Origin: Vulcanococcus limneticus LL
GTDB taxonomy: Bacteria; Cyanobacteriota; Cyanobacteriia; PCC-6307; Cyanobiaceae
DNA: 47,430 nt
Assembly (NCBI RefSeq): GCF_002252705.1
Contig: NZ_NQLA01000024.1
Coordinates: 1-47,430 of the forward strand
Direction: 5' to 3'
Shown: one piece after another, positions 47,359 through 47,430 of the stretch
How positions within the stretch are numbered: position 1 is the stretch's first letter
Layout of the letters: every line of letters starts with the position of its first letter
Made by a program: the position numbers and the translations under genes
The notes under the pieces: model-generated
The model's database searches: none
Told to the model about the DNA's origin: nothing
The model's input: only the letters and a program-made list of their open reading frames with translations

Positions 47359-47430
47359 ATGTGGCTCTTGCGAGGCCTGTCAGCATTGGGTTTGGTCAGC
47401 GGGATTCCTCCCTTCCAATGGCCGAAACCA
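47359..47430 (+). CDS. Possible start of a gene running off the right edge
   Basis: An ATG at 47359 opens a frame that stays open to the window end and reads MWLLRGLSALGLVSGIPPFQ, which looks like an exported or membrane-protein N terminus. Only 24 codons are visible, so the call is weak. Confidence 0.3.
   Translation, partial: MWLLRGLSALGLVSGIPPFQWPKP

Overview
The window is very GC-rich, gene-dense bacterial DNA, almost certainly from an alpha-cyanobacterium of the Cyanobium/Synechococcus (picocyanobacterial) group. The evidence is the chromosomal marker set (valS, ligA, mnmG, dnaB, rplI, gcvH, gcvP), stearoyl-type desaturases, a cyanobacterial DUF98 chorismate-lyase homologue, and several small proteins that look picocyanobacterial. 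I saw no rRNA, tRNA, CRISPR array or prophage.

Region 1 (1-9417) is accessory in character. The left edge holds the end of an IS3-family insertion sequence abutting a glutamine-synthetase-like gene of the GlnT/GmaS type that has lost its N-terminal third. Next come a complete NitT/TauT-type ABC importer (lipoprotein, permease, ATPase), a Rieske non-heme iron oxygenase, and, on the other strand, a TIM-barrel isomerase with a 52-residue protein. A forward operon follows: a membrane di-iron desaturase/hydroxylase, a MetX-like alpha/beta hydrolase and an intact GlnT/GmaS-type ligase. Together they look like a pathway that imports a small organic nitrogen compound, oxidises it and captures or activates the nitrogen through gamma-glutamylation. 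The substrate is unknown, and this is the best candidate here for an undescribed system.

Region 2 (9588-15438) holds an SDR dehydrogenase and a SAM methyltransferase, a small acidic protein, a hypothetical protein coupled to a 2-oxoglutarate/Fe(II) oxygenase, a four-helix membrane protein, and a GDYXXLXY/DUF2157 membrane pair.

Region 3 (15502-34312) mixes c-di-GMP signalling with housekeeping. It holds a multi-PAS GGDEF protein, valS, an unusual protein with EAL placed before GGDEF, a TVP38-like membrane protein, ligA, a SprT-like protein, low-complexity proteins, a chorismate-lyase homologue, a PilP/GspC-like protein, mnmG and a PilZ protein. The two cyclases and the PilZ receptor could form one signalling network, with type IV pili as a possible output.

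Region 4 (34561-47430) has the glutathione-dependent formaldehyde pathway (S-formylglutathione hydrolase and class III alcohol dehydrogenase), dnaB, rplI, and two delta-9-type desaturases flanking a divergent HTH-like protein. A perfect 14-bp palindrome lies in the divergent promoter of that locus. A PLP enzyme of the aluminium-resistance family, gcvH and gcvP, and small hypothetical genes complete the window. The formaldehyde pathway would fit a demethylating oxygenase in region 1, but that link is inference.
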